Shown: positions 6,350-7,795 of the stretch, in pieces
Position numbering within the stretch: position 1 is the first letter of the stretch
Layout of the letters: every line of letters starts with the position of its first letter
DNA from: an uncultured Oscillibacter sp.
Lineage (GTDB): Bacteria > Bacillota > Clostridia > Oscillospirales > Oscillospiraceae
Length of the DNA stretch: 7,795 nucleotides
Reading direction: 5' to 3'
Assembly: GCA_910576845.1 (NCBI GenBank)
Contig: CAJTJA010000015.1
Span: 25,594-33,388 of the forward strand
Made by a program: the position numbers and the translations under genes
The notes under the pieces: generated by a model
What the model was told of the DNA's origin: nothing
The model's input: the letters and a program-made list of their open reading frames with translations, nothing else
Databases searched by the model: none

Positions 6350-7723
6350 GTGAACATTTACCAGCGCTTTCAGGCCCTGTGCCGGAGGATTCTCTCCAGC
6401 GGCTTTTTAAAAAGCGTGCTGACTTTATCCTCCGGCGTGGTGGTGGCCCAGGGGATCAACTTTCTGGGCATGCCGGCGGTGGGCCGGGTCTACAGCCCCG
6501 CCGCCATGGGAGACTATACCATCATCACCGGCAGCGCCAGCGTGATCTCGTCCGTGGCGTGCCTTGGAATGATGACGGCCTTCATGCTGCCGGAGAAGGA
6601 CGAGGAGGCCCGGGGCCTGACCCGCCTTGTAACCCTCAGCACCCTGGTCCTCACCACTCTGGCGGTTCTGGGCCTGTGGCTCTGCTCCGGCTTTTACCGC
6701 ATCTTTCACACGGAGGAGACGCCCTACGCCCTGTCGCTGCTGGTGCTGTGGGGCTACATCGTCTTTTACACCGTCAGCAACATCTGCTATGCCTATGTCA
6801 ACCGCCAGAGGCTCTACCGGGTCATGTTCTGGAACCCCATCCTCACCGCCGGGATCAATGTAGGCTGCGGCATTCTGTTCGGCCTGCTGGGCTGGGGCTT
6901 TTTGGGCTACACGGCGGCTCACATCCTCGCCTTCCTGGTAAACATCCTCCACCTTGTCCGCCATGCCAACCCCTATGAGAAAATCTCCGACCCGGCCTGC
7001 CGCTGCCTGCCCCTGCTGAAGAGCTACCGCCGCTTCCCCTTCTACCAGATGCCGGCGAACCTGATCGCCAGCCTGGGCAAGCAGCTCCCAATCCAGATGA
7101 TGGAGACCCTATACTCCTCCGCGGCCCTGGGTTTTTATTCCATGGCTCTGAAAATTCTCTCCCTCCCCACTACGCTGCTGGCGACGCCCATCAACCGGGT
7201 CTATTACCAGGAGGCCAGCCGCCGCTACAGCAAGGGGGAGGACATCGGTGTCTTTTCCTTTGAGATTCTGCGGACCAATATCCGCCTGGCCGTCGTTCCT
7301 ATCCTGCTGCTGGTCCTTTTCGGAGAACAGCTTTTCGCCGTTTTCCTGGGAGAGCGCTGGCGGCAGGCGGGGACATTTGCCGCCGTGCTGGGCATGTATC
7401 AGCTGATGCTCTTCTGCCGGGACTGCCTGGCCGGAGCCCCCACCATCATCGGCCAAAACCGAATCAATCTCTTTGACGCTCTGGTCTCCCTTGTTCTCAA
7501 CGCCTTTTTCTTTTGGGCCGCCTGGCACTATATCCAAAATCCACTGATCATCCTGGCCCTTCTGTCCGCCTCCGACATACTTCGAATTTTGACCTTTCAG
7601 GGGATTTTCCTGAAGCTGACCGGTTTTCCTATCCCCGTCTATCTGCGGTTTGTTCTCTGCTGGGTATTTCTCCCCGTGGGGCTGGCCTGGGGACTCCGGC
7701 TGGCCGCCGGCTTCCTTTTTTAA
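6350..7723 (+). CDS. wzx: Wzx-type polysaccharide flippase (MOP superfamily)
   Basis: Predicted to flip the undecaprenyl-linked repeat unit across the cytoplasmic membrane for the Wzy polymerase encoded just before it. The 457-residue length and even spread of hydrophobic helices fit the 12 to 14 helix MOP fold. Family-like segments: LTLSSGVVVAQGINFLGMPA (24-43) and GRVYSPAAMGDYTI (45-58) in the first helices; PEKDEEARGL (81-90) in the first cytoplasmic loop; YRRFPFYQMPANLIASLGKQ (226-245) and ALGFYSMALKILSLPTTLLA (259-278) opening the second half; then INRVYYQEASRRYSKGED (281-298). This pattern is common in Wzx proteins of exopolysaccharide and capsule clusters. Start is GTG at 6350, supported by the strong SD. 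It is separated from the polymerase gene by 64 bases with two possible hairpins, the longest gap in the block. Its coding ends in F-L-F-TAA with 48 bases to the next start. Confidence 0.93.
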   Translation: MNIYQRFQALCRRILSSGFLKSVLTLSSGVVVAQGINFLGMPAVGRVYSPAAMGDYTIITGSASVISSVACLGMMTAFMLPEKDEEARGLTRLVTLSTLVLTTLAVLGLWLCSGFYRIFHTEETPYALSLLVLWGYIVFYTVSNICYAYVNRQRLYRVMFWNPILTAGINVGCGILFGLLGWGFLGYTAAHILAFLVNILHLVRHANPYEKISDPACRCLPLLKSYRRFPFYQMPANLIASLGKQLPIQMMETLYSSAALGFYSMALKILSLPTTLLATPINRVYYQEASRRYSKGEDIGVFSFEILRTNIRLAVVPILLLVLFGEQLFAVFLGERWRQAGTFAAVLGMYQLMLFCRDCLAGAPTIIGQNRINLFDALVSLVLNAFFFWAAWHYIQNPLIILALLSASDILRILTFQGIFLKLTGFPIPVYLRFVLCWVFLPVGLAWGLRLAAGFLF

Positions 7724-7734
7724 AAAGAGGTTCC

Positions 7735-7740
7735 TATACT
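7735..7740 (+). promoter_or_regulatory. Possible -10 element ahead of the last gene
   Basis: TATACT matches the -10 consensus at five of six bases and lies in a locally AT-richer gap 31 bases before ATG 7772. There is no convincing -35 at 16 to 18 bases upstream (TTCCTT at 7712-7717 is poor). It suggests, weakly, that the next gene may have its own promoter. Confidence 0.25.
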
Positions 7741-7771
7741 CCGTTCAACTGTGAAAGAGAGGTTTTTCGTC

Positions 7772-7795
7772 ATGTTTAACAAATCAATCAAAGCC
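7772..7795 (+). CDS. Start of a downstream gene (partial), possibly an exported protein
   Basis: ATG 7772 opens a frame running off the window: MFNKSIKA. GAGAGG (7757-7762) lies 9 bases upstream as SD. The two lysines near the start and the AT-richer codons resemble the n-region of a signal peptide, and genes for secreted or wall proteins often adjoin such loci, but eight residues cannot support a function. The 48-base gap after the flippase gene contains a possible -10 and no terminator. Confidence 0.55.

Noticed and set aside
6190..6353. Frameshift near the end of the polymerase gene, with an Ala-rich alternative tail ending at 6353
   Set aside because: Third-position GC remains high in the annotated frame through 6285 and is lower in the alternative frame, so there is no sign of a shift.
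5083..6357. A 424-codon open frame on the minus strand
   Set aside because: It is antisense to the polymerase gene, is low in complexity (Gln, Gly, Glu-rich), and has no motif. It is best explained as a compositional shadow.

Overview
The window is one co-directional, + strand block of a surface polysaccharide locus. It has six complete genes, possibly a scrap of a seventh at the left edge, and the first eight codons of another at the right edge. GC content is high, with strong G/C preference at third codon positions. Ribosome binding sites are mostly strong and purine-rich (AAGGGGAG, GAGGAG, AAGGAGG), and genes overlap by 4 bases or lie close together. This fits a high-GC gut clostridial genome of the Oscillospiraceae type (Flavonifractor/Oscillibacter-like). 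That assignment is an inference from style; there is no marker gene here to prove it.

Layout: 1-85 holds a 12-base poly-C run and the end of at least one open frame. 86-1267 is a GT4-like glycosyltransferase. 1281-2372 is a Gfo/Idh/MocA oxidoreductase of the WbpB/WlbA type (UDP-GlcNAc-uronate 3-dehydrogenase). 2385-3755 is a Wzz-type chain-length protein whose cytoplasmic end looks like a decayed bacterial tyrosine kinase. 3752-4924 is a second GT4-like glycosyltransferase. 4921-6285 is a polytopic Wzy-like polymerase. 6350-7723 is a Wzx-type flippase. 7772 onward starts a gene that runs off the window, possibly for an exported protein.

Together these form the assembly half of a Wzx/Wzy-dependent polysaccharide pathway. 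The WbpB-type enzyme contributes to a nucleotide-activated diamino- or amino-uronic acid. The two glycosyltransferases add sugars to a lipid-linked repeat on the cytoplasmic face, Wzx flips it, Wzy polymerises it, and the Wzz-like protein sets chain length. The initiating sugar-phosphate transferase, UDP-GlcNAc 6-dehydrogenase, aminotransferase and acetyltransferase are not in the window and would have to be nearby or elsewhere.

No RNA gene, insertion sequence, CRISPR array or attachment site was seen, and no gene-free stretch exceeds 300 bases. The most unusual points are the poly-C run before the first gene, the Wzz protein fused to a kinase-like domain with an apparently destroyed nucleotide site, and the orphan WbpB-type dehydrogenase. 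I do not see a clearly unprecedented multi-gene system.
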